Below, one piece after another: positions 52,888-61,424 of a stretch of DNA of 64,000 nucleotides. The stretch's first letter is position 1. Every line of letters starts with the position of its first letter. A program made the translations under genes and the position numbers. The notes under the pieces are model-generated. The model was not told where the DNA came from. It ran no database searches and worked only from the letters and a program-made list of their open reading frames with translations. Origin of the DNA: Cupriavidus basilensis. Lineage in GTDB: Bacteria; Pseudomonadota; Gammaproteobacteria; Burkholderiales; Burkholderiaceae. The stretch is taken from NCBI RefSeq assembly GCF_000832305.1, contig NZ_CP010537.1, forward strand, positions 930,001-994,000. The letters run 5' to 3'.

Positions 52888-54288
52888 TCAAGCCACTCGA
52901 TCGCCCAGCAGGGTCATGAGGTCGCGGCAATCTTTGAGCGACTCGATCTCGCGCAATAGCGCAACCGCGCGCCTGGCCGAGGCACTTCTTATGCCGAGCC
53001 GCTCCGCTGCCCGGTAGAGGATGTCTTCGATTTCCGTAGTCGGTAGCGGATTCTTCGGGTTGCCTCTCGATCCCGTGATCACCGGGGATTCGAGGACTGT
53101 GCCGTCGGAGAGCGTGAGCGTCACCACGGTTCCATTTGCCTCGTCTCGCATGTGTACATTGACCAGTCCTGCCAGATGCCGCAACTCCGGGTCGCGCTGG
53201 GCTGCGTCGTCGTAGTGACTGATGGAAAAGTGACCATCGCGGATTGCGCACGCGGCCGCCCATGGAATGCTGAACTGGGCTTCGATGACGCTGGCGGGTG
53301 CGCGCTTACGGTCGATGGGGCTGGCCATGATGGCCAGGCTGGTTGCTCCGAAGACGTCGATCGACTGAACCGGGCGACCGTTCAGCGAGGCACGAGTCTC
53401 CAGCACGGCGTCGATGACGGGGTGCGCCACCACGCCGCAGGGATATCCCTTGAATCCCAGATGGACGTTGAGAAAATCTTCGCCCAGGCGATGGACGATT
53501 TCATCGGCTGCAACCGTGCAACGCGGAAAATGCATTGCATAGAGGCCGCAGCGGCCGGTCAGCGATCCTCTGGGGCCAGGCATGCCGACCGCGGCCATCC
53601 GGGCCGCCGCAATGCCATTGCGCACGGCGATGCCGGCCTGAGTTGCCACCCCGCGTCCTTCAACCTGCCCCTGGAAGTTGCCGCAGGCCTGGCAATGCGC
53701 AAGTCCGAGTGCGTCGAGGAAGCCATCGGCATTTAGACTGAAGATCTTGGCCGCTGCCACCGCGGCGCCGTAGGTGCCCAGCGTAAATGTCGCGTTGGCT
53801 ACGGCCTGGCCGGGCACAAAACCCAGGCCAAGGGGCCGCAGCAGCCGAATCTCCAGGTCGATGGCCAGGGCGACCGCCGTCGCCAGGGCAGGGCCACTTA
53901 CGGCGCCTCGCGCCTCGGCCGCTGCAATGGCCGCGGGCACAACGCAACAACCGACGGCAAAGCCGATGGTCTCGTCAACCCAATACTTGTCCTCGTGCTC
54001 CCAGGCCTTGCCAGCTCGGCCATTGACCAGGCCTGCGAGTTCGGCAGTCGTGCGCTGGCTGGTGCCCAGTATCGCGGCTTCGGCTGGCCCCGCCAGTTGT
54101 TCAACATAGCGCAGCAGCGTTGCATGGTTCGCTTCGGTGACGCCCTCCAGTCCTGTCGCCAGCCACCACAGGATGGCACGCAACGCACTCTCACGCGATG
54201 GCGCCGGCAGATCGTCCCAGGCCGTCGCAGCAAGATGCGTGGCAACGCGGCGCTCGATGGGGAAATCGTCAGTTGCGTGTGGCTGCAT
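52888..54288 (-). CDS. MmgE/PrpD-family protein
   Basis: 466 residues. VNGRAGKAWEHEDKYWVDET, PGQAVANATFTLGTYGAAVA, LAHCQACGNFQGQVEGRGVA and HLGFKGYPCGVVAHPVIDAV are MmgE/PrpD blocks. The active-site segment lacks the His of cis-aconitate decarboxylase (EHEDKYWVDETIGF), so the chemistry probably differs. It is the first gene of the operon and starts 228 bp from the DUF2889 gene. Confidence 0.9.
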   Translation of the reverse strand: MQPHATDDFPIERRVATHLAATAWDDLPAPSRESALRAILWWLATGLEGVTEANHATLLRYVEQLAGPAEAAILGTSQRTTAELAGLVNGRAGKAWEHEDKYWVDETIGFAVGCCVVPAAIAAAEARGAVSGPALATAVALAIDLEIRLLRPLGLGFVPGQAVANATFTLGTYGAAVAAAKIFSLNADGFLDALGLAHCQACGNFQGQVEGRGVATQAGIAVRNGIAAARMAAVGMPGPRGSLTGRCGLYAMHFPRCTVAADEIVHRLGEDFLNVHLGFKGYPCGVVAHPVIDAVLETRASLNGRPVQSIDVFGATSLAIMASPIDRKRAPASVIEAQFSIPWAAACAIRDGHFSISHYDDAAQRDPELRHLAGLVNVHMRDEANGTVVTLTLSDGTVLESPVITGSRGNPKNPLPTTEIEDILYRAAERLGIRSASARRAVALLREIESLKDCRDLMTLLGDRVA

Positions 54289-54516
54289 GCTTCTCCTTCG
54301 TAGTGGCCGTCAGGCGGGGCGCAAGCTCGTCGTCGTCACACAGATCCAGTGAGGCGTTGGCGCAAACGAGTTTCGAGGCCGCCGCCAGGAACCGTCAAGC
54401 GGTGGCCCTGCCATGTTCCGTACAAAGAACAATGCCGCCATGCGCCAATGGAATGGGCCGGAGCTCCAGGAGTCGCAGCCTCCTGGGGGCGGGCCGGCAA
54501 TAATGAAGTGCGGTGG

Positions 54517-55179
54517 TTAGTCCGAAGCGGTTGGACTGGTGCCTGCCGAAGCGTTGCCGGGGGGCTGGTAGAAGTCCGGGGCCCACCGCCTTATCACTTC
54601 GCCGTCAAGGCGCCAGCCGAGGCACTTGCCCCAATGCGGCTTGGGCGACGTCGCCATCGGAGGTCTGATGCGCGGTTCGGGCAGGGCCTCCCATTCCTGG
54701 CGCCGCGTTTCTCCGCCCACGGTCTGGTATGCCACGGTACCGAAATTCATCAGCAGTTCGCGCAGATGCGTGCAGCCTCTGGTGCCACCCAATGTGGCTT
54801 CCAGCGCCTTGCGCCAGCCGCGCGCGATGCTCGCGCCAACCAGGCCTTGCAGCGGCGGAATGCCCCCGGTGCATTCGGGAAAAGGAGTGGAAGGCAGTGC
54901 CGCTGCGATGGCCCGGACGGTATAAGTGTCGTCCAGCGTGATGCGGACCCGCATGTGGTGTATTGGCACGTCGGGCGGTTGCTCACCGCTTTCCCAGCTG
55001 GGCCAGGGCGCGGTCTTGCTGTCCTTCATCTCACCTTCGATATCCCATAAGCCGTCATCACGGCGAAAGCCTTGCATGATGACAGCGCGGGTATGCAGGT
55101 GGCGTCGTGGTGCCGGTGGCGGCAATTCGTTGGCAAACGTTGGCGCGGAATGGTCGGCGGGCGCGTGGTCTTCGTGCAT
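54517..55179 (-). CDS. DUF2889-family protein
   Basis: 220 residues. RRHLHTRAVIMQGFRRDDGL, WDIEGEMKDSKT and MRVRITLDDTYTVRAIAAAL are the DUF2889 signature, and CTHLRELLMNFGTVAYQT is the usual second block. Function unknown; the family is often found beside acyl-CoA and steroid or aromatic catabolic genes. It lies 28 bp downstream of the SnoaL-like gene, so the two are cotranscribed. Confidence 0.85.
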   Translation of the reverse strand: MHEDHAPADHSAPTFANELPPPAPRRHLHTRAVIMQGFRRDDGLWDIEGEMKDSKTAPWPSWESGEQPPDVPIHHMRVRITLDDTYTVRAIAAALPSTPFPECTGGIPPLQGLVGASIARGWRKALEATLGGTRGCTHLRELLMNFGTVAYQTVGGETRRQEWEALPEPRIRPPMATSPKPHWGKCLGWRLDGEVIRRWAPDFYQPPGNASAGTSPTASD

Positions 55180-55206
55180 CGGGTCTTCTCGATGAGGGGG
55201 CTCCGG

Positions 55207-55641
55207 CTATTGGATAGGCGGTGCCTCCGGTGTCGGGGAAAAGTGGTGCTGCAGAATCTGCCACACGCCTAGGCGCTTGACCAGCACCCAAGTCGTCCGC
55301 AGTGTCGAGTCGGTTTCGCGCCCGTCTGTGAGCACGAAGCGGAAGTTTGCATGCCCCTGCGCCAGCAGCGTGTCCTCGCCGAGCTCGACCAGGGTCTGGT
55401 CGGCCAGGGACATCGATGCCGAGCGCAGCGTCCCGGTGTACGAGGCAAAGTACCCCAGGATCGCCGCGTGGCCCACGGCGTGGCCCGGGCGGCCCCCGAA
55501 GAACAGGGCTTCGGGTGCGTACAGCGCGGTCAGCGCGTCGGCGTTCCATGTCAGTGCGGCAGTATTCCAGCGGCGCTTGACATCTTGCAGTATGGCCTGC
55601 GCGCGTGCGGCGTTCGTGCTTGTGGCGTGGTGTTCAGTCAT
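55207..55641 (-). CDS. SnoaL/DUF4440-like protein (NTF2 fold)
   Basis: 144 residues. RWNTAALTWNADALTALYAP, GHAAILGYFASYTGTLRSAS and TTWVLVKRLGVWQILQHHFS are typical of the NTF2-like superfamily of small ligand-binding or isomerase proteins. No catalytic residues can be assigned with confidence. Begins the short operon with DUF2889. Confidence 0.85.
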   Translation of the reverse strand: MTEHHATSTNAARAQAILQDVKRRWNTAALTWNADALTALYAPEALFFGGRPGHAVGHAAILGYFASYTGTLRSASMSLADQTLVELGEDTLLAQGHANFRFVLTDGRETDSTLRTTWVLVKRLGVWQILQHHFSPTPEAPPIQ

Positions 55642-55936
55642 GGTTGCCTTGTCATGTCATAGCCAGGCCCAGCCCGGGTGTTCCCGGCCATGCCTTCCCT
55701 GTGCCATTGCCGGCAATGCTACGGCGACGACGCCCGCCAGCTCAACCGAGAAGTCCGGGAGTTCCGTACCTTGGAATGCCACGGCGCGGCTGCACAGTGG
55801 GAGCTTGCCTGGATCTTTCAAAGTACGGGAGAGTTCGCACAGAGCGATTGGTAATCTTCCTGCGATACAGCATAGTGAACGCGTACACGCCAGAATGCGG
55901 TAGCCGTTGTCTCCATGCTCGCCTCAGCGAGCTTAT
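55642..55936. other. Unassigned region before the intron scar
   Basis: No complete gene seen. On the minus strand an open stretch around 55660-55840 contains VAFQGTELPDFSVELAGVV, which looks protein-like but has no clear start and no family I recognise. The GCTCGC-CTCA-GCGAGC hairpin near 55917-55932 precedes a terminator. Confidence 0.35.
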
Positions 55937-55968
55937 GCCCCGCGGCTCGCCGCGGGGCTCTTCTTTTC
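55937..55968 (+). terminator. Rho-independent terminator, likely intron target
   Basis: GCCCCGCGG (55937-55945), loop CTCG, CCGCGGGGC (55950-55958), then TCTTCTTTTC. A perfect 9-bp stem with a T-rich tail. No intact plus-strand gene precedes it. The intron fragment begins 2 bp later. Confidence 0.8.
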
Positions 55969-55969
55969 G

Positions 55970-56180
55970 GTGCCCCCGTCAGGGCCCACTGACTTGAGGG
56001 TGCAAGTCCCTTACACGCCCGGCAAGGGGAAGTGTCAGCCTGAGACAAGGGTTTCCCGGGCGACTGGGAGTTTGAAGGAAGTCCGAGGCAAAGCGCTGGC
56101 CTGACGAACAGGAAGCGGATGAGGCGTCGTATCGGGGTGAGGTAGCCGAAATTGCCAAAGCCCAGTACTTGCACGGAACG
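55970..56180 (+). mobile_element. Group II intron 5' fragment (domain I), no reverse transcriptase
   Basis: Starts near GTGCCCCC and contains the conserved words TTGAGGGTGCAAGTCCCTT, GAAGGAAGTCCGAGGCAAAG, CGAACAGGAAGCGGAT, GGGTGAGGTAGC and CAAAGCCCAGTACTT, in the order found in the 5' part of bacterial group II introns. The sequence then breaks near 56180 into a dehydrogenase fragment; the intron-encoded protein and domains V-VI are missing. Placement just behind a terminator fits class C introns, which target such sites. Boundaries are approximate. Confidence 0.65.
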
Positions 56181-56261
56181 ATCCGATCGGCTTGCCGAAC
56201 TGGACACGATCCTTAGCAAGGCGTGCCGCCGGCTCGTAGGCCACTTCGGCCACACGGTATT
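56176..56261 (-). pseudogene. Acyl-CoA dehydrogenase fragment
   Basis: About 28 codons read RVAEVAYEPAARLAKDRV and QFGKPIGSF, the helix and substrate-site segment common to acyl-CoA dehydrogenases. It is cut on one side by the intron fragment and on the other by the IS element. Confidence 0.6.
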
Positions 56262-57030
56262 CCCCCCCATTTCTAGCGGTCGTTGGAAGTAGAGGCTAGG
56301 CCATGATGGCCAATCGTTGTTTCGGGGTAATGCCGTCGAGCGCCATATTCGGGCGCTCGTGATTGTAAGACCACAACCATCTGGTAGCGTAGTCCTGAAC
56401 CTCGGCAACGGTGTCGAACAGGTAGTGCGCCAGCCAGTCATACCTGACGGTCGCGGTTGTACCGCTCGATGTGAGCATTCTGCTGCGGCTTGCCTGGCAG
56501 GATGAACTGCAGCTTGACTCCTCGCTTGCCGGCCCAGTCCTTCAGCGCTTCGCTGACGTATTCCGGGCCGTTGTCGCATCGGATCGCCTGCGGCTTACCC
56601 CGCCACTCGATGATCTGATCCAGGCAACGGATCACCCACGGTGATGGCAGCGAGAAGTCCACGTCGATACACAGCCACTCACGGTTGAAATCGTCGATAA
56701 CGTTGAACAGCCGGATGCTGCGGCCGTCGGCCAGTTGGTCGTGCATGAAGTCCATGGACCAGCTTTCATTCAACGACTGTGGCACTGCCAAAGGCTTCGG
56801 CTGCTCGCGTACCAGTCGTCTGCGGGGCTTGATGCGCAAGTTCAGCTCCAACTGGCGGTAGATGCGATACACGCGCTTGTGGTTCCAGCCAAAGCCCTTC
56901 ACGTTGCGACGCCGTCGCCAGTGAGTTGCCCACCGCCGGGCGGCGTCGTGGTCGACAAAGGCGACTCGCCGCCCGCCTGCGGACAACTCGAACGACGCCA
57001 TCAAAAGGAACCCAACTATCGACATAAAAT
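56262..57030 (-). mobile_element. IS3-family insertion sequence remnant
   Basis: Contains a degraded IS3-type transposase and, near 56262-56310, an end-like sequence (CCCCCCCATTTCTAGCGG). No OrfA and no second terminal repeat were recognised, so the element is truncated on the 57030 side. Confidence 0.65.
56296..57025 (-). pseudogene. IS3-family transposase OrfB, frameshifted
   Basis: [55 protein letters not shown] and [11 protein letters not shown] give the integrase core with all three DDE acids. An extra base near 56451-56455 then shifts the frame, and the C-terminus continues in another frame as [19 protein letters not shown] and WLWSYNHERPNMALDGITP. The N-terminal end is also unlike normal OrfB. 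Not functional as it stands. Confidence 0.85.
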
Positions 57031-57042
57031 TCAGATGTAAGA

Positions 57043-57073
57043 CTGTCCGACGAAGCGGGGTACCCTCGGACAG
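57043..57073. repeat. Short inverted repeat beside the IS scar
   Basis: CTGTCCGA (57043-57050) and TCGGACAG (57066-57073), a perfect 8-bp pair with a 15-base loop. It may be part of a mobile-element end; the partner end was not found. Confidence 0.4.
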
Positions 57074-57317
57074 GCTGTCGGCGTTGTGCCAATGCTGCCG
57101 TCAGCGGCTCCTGCAGCGCCCGGGCGCCTAGCGGGTGGGGCACTACCTACGTCGCACTGGCGGGCACCGGCCCACCGATAACGAACTCGGCCTGGACCGG
57201 TGGCACGACGCGATGTCATGGCACTGCCAAGCAAGTGGTGGCACCCCGATGCAATCGCCCGCGGCGACGTTCCGAGAGACTGAAGCCTCAACAGCCCTAT
57301 CTTCACGGAGACACAAC

Positions 57318-57689
57318 ATGCCCGTCATTGTTTGCGAATGCAAGGTCGGAATCGAAGCTGGCGTCAAGGCCAAGATCGCCAGCGAGTTCACGAGCGCGAT
57401 CAGGGAGATCATCCTCTCGCCGCTCGACTTGATTAGCGTCGTATTCCATGAATCCACGCCCGAGAATACCTACCGTTCGGGAGAGCCCACTTCCGAAACG
57501 CTGATCTTCTGCCACATACGTGATGGGCGCAGCGACGGCGCCGTGCTATCGCTGGCCAAAAAGGTGAGCACGATCTGGAGCGCGTGCACCGGGGCAACGG
57601 AGGACGAAGTCGAGGTTCTCGTCACACTGTATCCCGCCAAGTACGTCGTGCGCGGCGGTGAACGCCTGCCCGAAGCCCCTCGCGTGTGA
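57318..57689 (+). CDS. Tautomerase-superfamily protein (4-oxalocrotonate tautomerase-like)
   Basis: 123 residues. It starts MPVIVCECKVGIEAGVKAKI, so after Met removal Pro becomes residue 1, the general base of the family. ISVVFHESTPENTYRSGE follows, as in longer members. CACGGAGACACAAC precedes ATG 57318; the longer frame from 57135 runs through the IS scar and is rejected. Likely converts a keto/enol intermediate. It lies 208 bp before the BKACE gene on the same strand. Confidence 0.85.
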   Translation: MPVIVCECKVGIEAGVKAKIASEFTSAIREIILSPLDLISVVFHESTPENTYRSGEPTSETLIFCHIRDGRSDGAVLSLAKKVSTIWSACTGATEDEVEVLVTLYPAKYVVRGGERLPEAPRV

Positions 57690-57897
57690 GGGTGGGTCAG
57701 CCTGCACGGACCAACGGGAGCGACCTTGTCTATGCACGGGCGGTCGTTGGCCGTGAGGTCTCGGCCCGGAATGTGTGTCTGCGCCGCATGCCGAACCTCA
57801 AACTGAAGATAAAAAGAGACAAGTCAATGAAGTCAACCCGCCCTAAGCCGGTAATCGCAGATTCAGGCCACCGGATGCGGACTTCCGGATTCATATT

Positions 57898-58821
57898 ATG
57901 AGTAAAGTCATCATCACATGCGCTGTCACCGGTGCGATTCATACGCCCTCAATGTCACGGTATCTACCGGTCACACCGGAAGAGATCACCGAAGCCTCGG
58001 TCGGCGCGGCCGAAGCGGGCGCCGCGATCATTCACCTTCATGCACGCGATCCTGTCACGGGCAAGCCGGACCAGAGCCCCGATGCATTCGGCCGATTCTT
58101 GCCGCAAATCAAGGCACGCACCGACGCCGTGTTGAATATCACCAGTGGCGGCTCGCCCTACATGACGATCGAGGAGCGCATTCAGCCGTCAATGCGCTTT
58201 GCGCCCGAGGTGGCTTCACTCAACATGGGCTCCATGAACTTCGCGCTGTTCCCGATGCTCGCGCGTTTCAAGGAGTTCAAACATGCATGGGAGCGCGAAG
58301 CGCTGGAAGCCAGTCGTGACCTGATTTTCCGCAACACCTTTAAGGATATTGAATACGCCCTGGCGCAATGTGCTGCCAATGACACGCGCTTCGAATTCGA
58401 GTGCTACGACGTGAGCCACCTCTACAACTTGGCGCACTTCGTCGAGCGCGGGCTGGTCAAGGCGCCGTTCTTTGTCCAGACTGTGTTCGGCATCCTGGGC
58501 GGTATCGGCACGCATCCTGAAGACGTGTTGCACATGAAGCGGACGGCCGACCGACTGTTCGGCAATGACTATCGCTGGTCGGTGCTGGGGGCAGGCAAGG
58601 ATCAGCTTCGCCTTGCAGCAATGTCTGCCAGTATGGGCGGCAATGTGCGCGTCGGATTGGAAGACAGCCTGTGGCTTGGGCGGGGCACGCTCGCCGAGAG
58701 CAATGCAGCGCAGGTGCGGCAGGTGCGGCAGATTATCGAGGGGCTTGGACTCGAAATCGCCAGCCCGAACGAAGCCCGAGACATCTTGCAATTGAAGGGC
58801 ATTGGGAAAGTCGGGTTCTGA
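57898..58821 (+). CDS. Beta-keto acid cleavage enzyme (BKACE/DUF849)
   Basis: 307 residues. The zinc ligands His46 and His48 are in AAIIHLHARDP; VLNITSGGSPYMTIEER, ASLNMGSMNFALFP, FVQTVFGILGGIGTHPEDV and VRVGLEDSLWLGRG follow in family order. BKACE enzymes condense a beta-keto acid with acetyl-CoA to yield acetoacetate and a new CoA ester (Kce in lysine fermentation). Start ATG 57898 has a poor ribosome binding site. Substrate class cannot be fixed from what I see. Confidence 0.92.
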   Translation: MSKVIITCAVTGAIHTPSMSRYLPVTPEEITEASVGAAEAGAAIIHLHARDPVTGKPDQSPDAFGRFLPQIKARTDAVLNITSGGSPYMTIEERIQPSMRFAPEVASLNMGSMNFALFPMLARFKEFKHAWEREALEASRDLIFRNTFKDIEYALAQCAANDTRFEFECYDVSHLYNLAHFVERGLVKAPFFVQTVFGILGGIGTHPEDVLHMKRTADRLFGNDYRWSVLGAGKDQLRLAAMSASMGGNVRVGLEDSLWLGRGTLAESNAAQVRQVRQIIEGLGLEIASPNEARDILQLKGIGKVGF

Positions 58822-58970
58822 GAAGGAACAGGGTCGACGTTTTTGCCCAGGCAAACCGCGTGGCCAGGCCCATGGGGCCGCGCGCCGAGATCACGCGCGC
58901 CCGGTGCGGCCGACGCCGCAATCGGTCAGCAGTGCCTTTCACCGGGATGTTGGGACGCCATCGGCCAGGC

Positions 58971-59160
58971 CTGAGTCGCGGATTTACCGTGCTTGATGCC
59001 ATTGCGCCGCGGCCTCGTTGAGCAACGCATCTCGGCGACCTACCTCGGCTGCGCTGACCGCACTTCGATCGCCTGCCGATGGGCCGGGATTTCCTGCTTT
59101 AGCGTGCGGCACATCGAGGGGCGCGGACTATCGTCTTGGGCAGCAAGTGCGATGCTGGAT
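58971..59160 (+). pseudogene. IclR-family regulator remnant
   Basis: LSRGFTVLDAIA (about 58971-59006) and, 51 codons later in another frame, GADYRLGQQVRCW resemble the first helix and wing of an IclR winged helix at the right spacing. A stop at about 59021 and frame changes separate them. Read by eye, so tentative. Confidence 0.4.
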
Positions 59161-59278
59161 GGGATGCGTCAGCGACCCCCTCCCCATAAGGGGTCTTCAC
59201 CCGCGACTGATTCGCTTGCGAGGCCAAGGGGCCGCGCGCACAATGAGGCCGGAAGCAAGGTCGAAGCGGAGGTAAGCA

Positions 59279-60148
59279 ATGCATGGTCACCTAGACTCAC
59301 AAGATGAATACCGCGAGGTAGGGGGCGAACTCGTATCCGGCACCATTGTTGACTCGCGCACCACACATGTTGAAGTCCTCGCGCGCCGGGCGACCGGGCC
59401 CATCTCCTGGCGTTTTCGTCAACCGCGGCTCGCGCTGTTCTGGTTTCGGAACGGCCTCAAAGAGTTGCATCTGGAACTCGACGGCCGCCGCATCCACTCG
59501 GGAATAAAACAAGGAACAAACCTTGCTCTGTTCCCGGCCTCGATTTCAGTCGAAGGCGAGTTCGACGTAGCCCCGAACTTCGACTACACGGTGGTCTTCC
59601 TCGACCCGATCGTTGCCTCCGACGCCGGCTGCCACTTCAATCGGCCGCTGATTGCCTTTGGCAACGAAGATCTGCAACGTGGCCTTTCAGTCCTATGCCG
59701 TGAGGCGCGCAATGCAGACAGCCTTTACGGGTTGTTCGCCGAGGGCTGGGCAATGCAAGCACTCGCCCTACTGGCGCGGGTCGACGGCAGCCAGCCAGCC
59801 ACCATTCGCCAGTGCGGTGGCCTCGCACCTGGCAGCTTGCGGCGCGTTATCGACTACATCGAGGCCGACTTGTCGAGGCCGTTCACGATCAAGGGCCTGG
59901 CGCAAGTCGCCGGTGTCAGTCCCCGGCATTTCATGCGGGCTTTTCGCGAAAGTGCCGGGCAGACGCCCTTGCGCTTTGTGTACGGTCTGCGTCTCGAGCG
60001 TGCCAAAGAGTTCCTCCTGGATCCTCGTCGCACCGCAACCGAAGTCGCGCTGGATTGCGGCTTCAGCCACGCTCAGCACTTCAGCACCGCATTCAAGAAG
60101 GCGACCGGCGTCACGCCGTCCGATTTCCGCAGGGCTGCGACGCGCTAA
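59279..60148 (+). CDS. AraC-family transcriptional regulator
   Basis: 289 residues. The double helix-turn-helix fills residues about 185-285: VIDYIEADLSRPFTIKGLAQ, VAGVSPRHFMRAFRESAGQ, YGLRLERAKEFLLDP and VALDCGFSHAQHFSTAFKKA. The N-terminal part is a cupin-like sensor (ISWRFRQPRLALFWFRNGLK). This form is common in regulators of fatty-acid or aromatic genes in Proteobacteria. ATG 59279 is the best start. It may control the BKACE gene or the minus-strand genes downstream. Confidence 0.93.
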   Translation: MHGHLDSQDEYREVGGELVSGTIVDSRTTHVEVLARRATGPISWRFRQPRLALFWFRNGLKELHLELDGRRIHSGIKQGTNLALFPASISVEGEFDVAPNFDYTVVFLDPIVASDAGCHFNRPLIAFGNEDLQRGLSVLCREARNADSLYGLFAEGWAMQALALLARVDGSQPATIRQCGGLAPGSLRRVIDYIEADLSRPFTIKGLAQVAGVSPRHFMRAFRESAGQTPLRFVYGLRLERAKEFLLDPRRTATEVALDCGFSHAQHFSTAFKKATGVTPSDFRRAATR

Positions 60149-60374
60149 TGCGTTACGCGGCCCCGGGTGCCATAGTGGCGTTGGTCATCGTGATTTCCTT
60201 CAAGGACAAAGTTCGGTGGATCGCACATCAAACGAATCCAGACTTCACGATGGCCACCCCGAGCGAAGTGGTCGCTGCGCGGCAAGCTGCTTCGGGCTAA
60301 GCCCTACGCGCTTTGCCGCGCAGCGAGTGGCACAAGACTTACCTCACTTCCTGGGACACCAACCGATGGAGAGC
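60149..60374. other. Short gap with no recognised gene
   Basis: Between convergent AraC and NmrA-like genes. A short open stretch ending at 60300 continues in a frame overlapping the AraC gene, but shows no known motif. Confidence 0.4.
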
Positions 60375-61253
60375 TCACGCTCGAAATACGTCCAGGTTGT
60401 CGGTCAACCATTCGGTCAACGAACGTGGGGCCTTTCCGGTCAGTTCCTCGACCGTCGACGTCGTTTCGGCGATCACAGACTCGCGGAACATTTGGTCGAG
60501 TCCAACCAAAAGATCGGCTACGAGCGGAGAAAGTCCGGCGCCGAGCAGCGCCTCTCTCTGCTCAGCAGGCGAACGGTCGACGTAAGTAACCGGATGTCCA
60601 AGTAGGCGCGCCAACTCCTCTGCCACCTGGTTCATGGTCCACGCACGCGGGCCAGACAGGTGGTACGCACGTTGCGACGCCGGCTCGATCTCCTCGAGCA
60701 ATGCAATGCGGGCTACTTCAGCAACGTCGCGGGTATCGATGAAGTTCACACGCCCATTACCTGCTGCGCCGGCCCAGGAACCGGCGGCGACGTGTGGCCC
60801 CAGGCGCTTGAGCACGTGGCTGAAAGTGCCAGGGCGCAAGACGGTAGATGCGATTGGCTGCTGCGCCAGATGCGCTTCGATCTGCATGTGCCAAGCGATG
60901 GGAAGAAGTCGGGTCGCGGGACCGAGGGCGGACAGTTTGACGATGTGCCGAACGCCTGATGCAACTGCTGCATCGATCAACGCGATTTCGTTGGCGACCT
61001 GTTCGAGGGAGGTGCCATGCGCGATGAAGAGCCGGTCGACGCCGCGCAGGGTCTCCTCAAGCGTGTCCGCGCGTTTGAAGTCGGCCTTGAGTGTTACCAC
61101 CCCTTCGGGCAGTCGCGCTGTGCTGGGTTGGCGCGTTAGTGCGACCAGGTCGATCGGGTCAGCGGCGAGCAACGCCGTCAATGTAGCGCCAACGCGTCCT
61201 GTTGCGCCCGCGATGGCGATCCGCGGTTTTTTGATATTAGGCTTCGAGAGCAA
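60375..61253 (-). CDS. NmrA/QOR2-like NAD(P)-binding protein
   Basis: 292 residues. The nucleotide loop is AIAGATGRVGATLTALL at residues 13-29; VDRLFIAHGTSLEQVANEI, IVKLSALGP, TVLRPGTFSHVL and FIDTRDVAEVARIAL fit the NmrA-like atypical SDR group, which act as redox sensors or NADPH-dependent quinone reductases. The catalytic Tyr-x-x-x-Lys of classical SDRs is absent. It lies 171 bp after the large dehydrogenase. Confidence 0.9.
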   Translation of the reverse strand: MLSKPNIKKPRIAIAGATGRVGATLTALLAADPIDLVALTRQPSTARLPEGVVTLKADFKRADTLEETLRGVDRLFIAHGTSLEQVANEIALIDAAVASGVRHIVKLSALGPATRLLPIAWHMQIEAHLAQQPIASTVLRPGTFSHVLKRLGPHVAAGSWAGAAGNGRVNFIDTRDVAEVARIALLEEIEPASQRAYHLSGPRAWTMNQVAEELARLLGHPVTYVDRSPAEQREALLGAGLSPLVADLLVGLDQMFRESVIAETTSTVEELTGKAPRSLTEWLTDNLDVFRA

Positions 61254-61424
61254 TGTCAGTACCTTTAGGATGTATCACGGAACGTTCGTTCCAATTTGTC
61301 AGGGGGTGCCTGGTTGTAGAGCCAAGCTTCTTCGGCGCCCGGCAGGCAGCAAACTCTGTATGTTCTGGCGGCAGCGCATTCTGCTGCGGCTGCCGCCAAA
61401 AAGACCATGGCGAAAGTGGAGGCG

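Noticed and set aside
60168..60210. Short minus-strand frame with AAGGAAATCACG before an ATG
   Set aside because: Only about 11 codons before a stop; no evidence that it is a gene.
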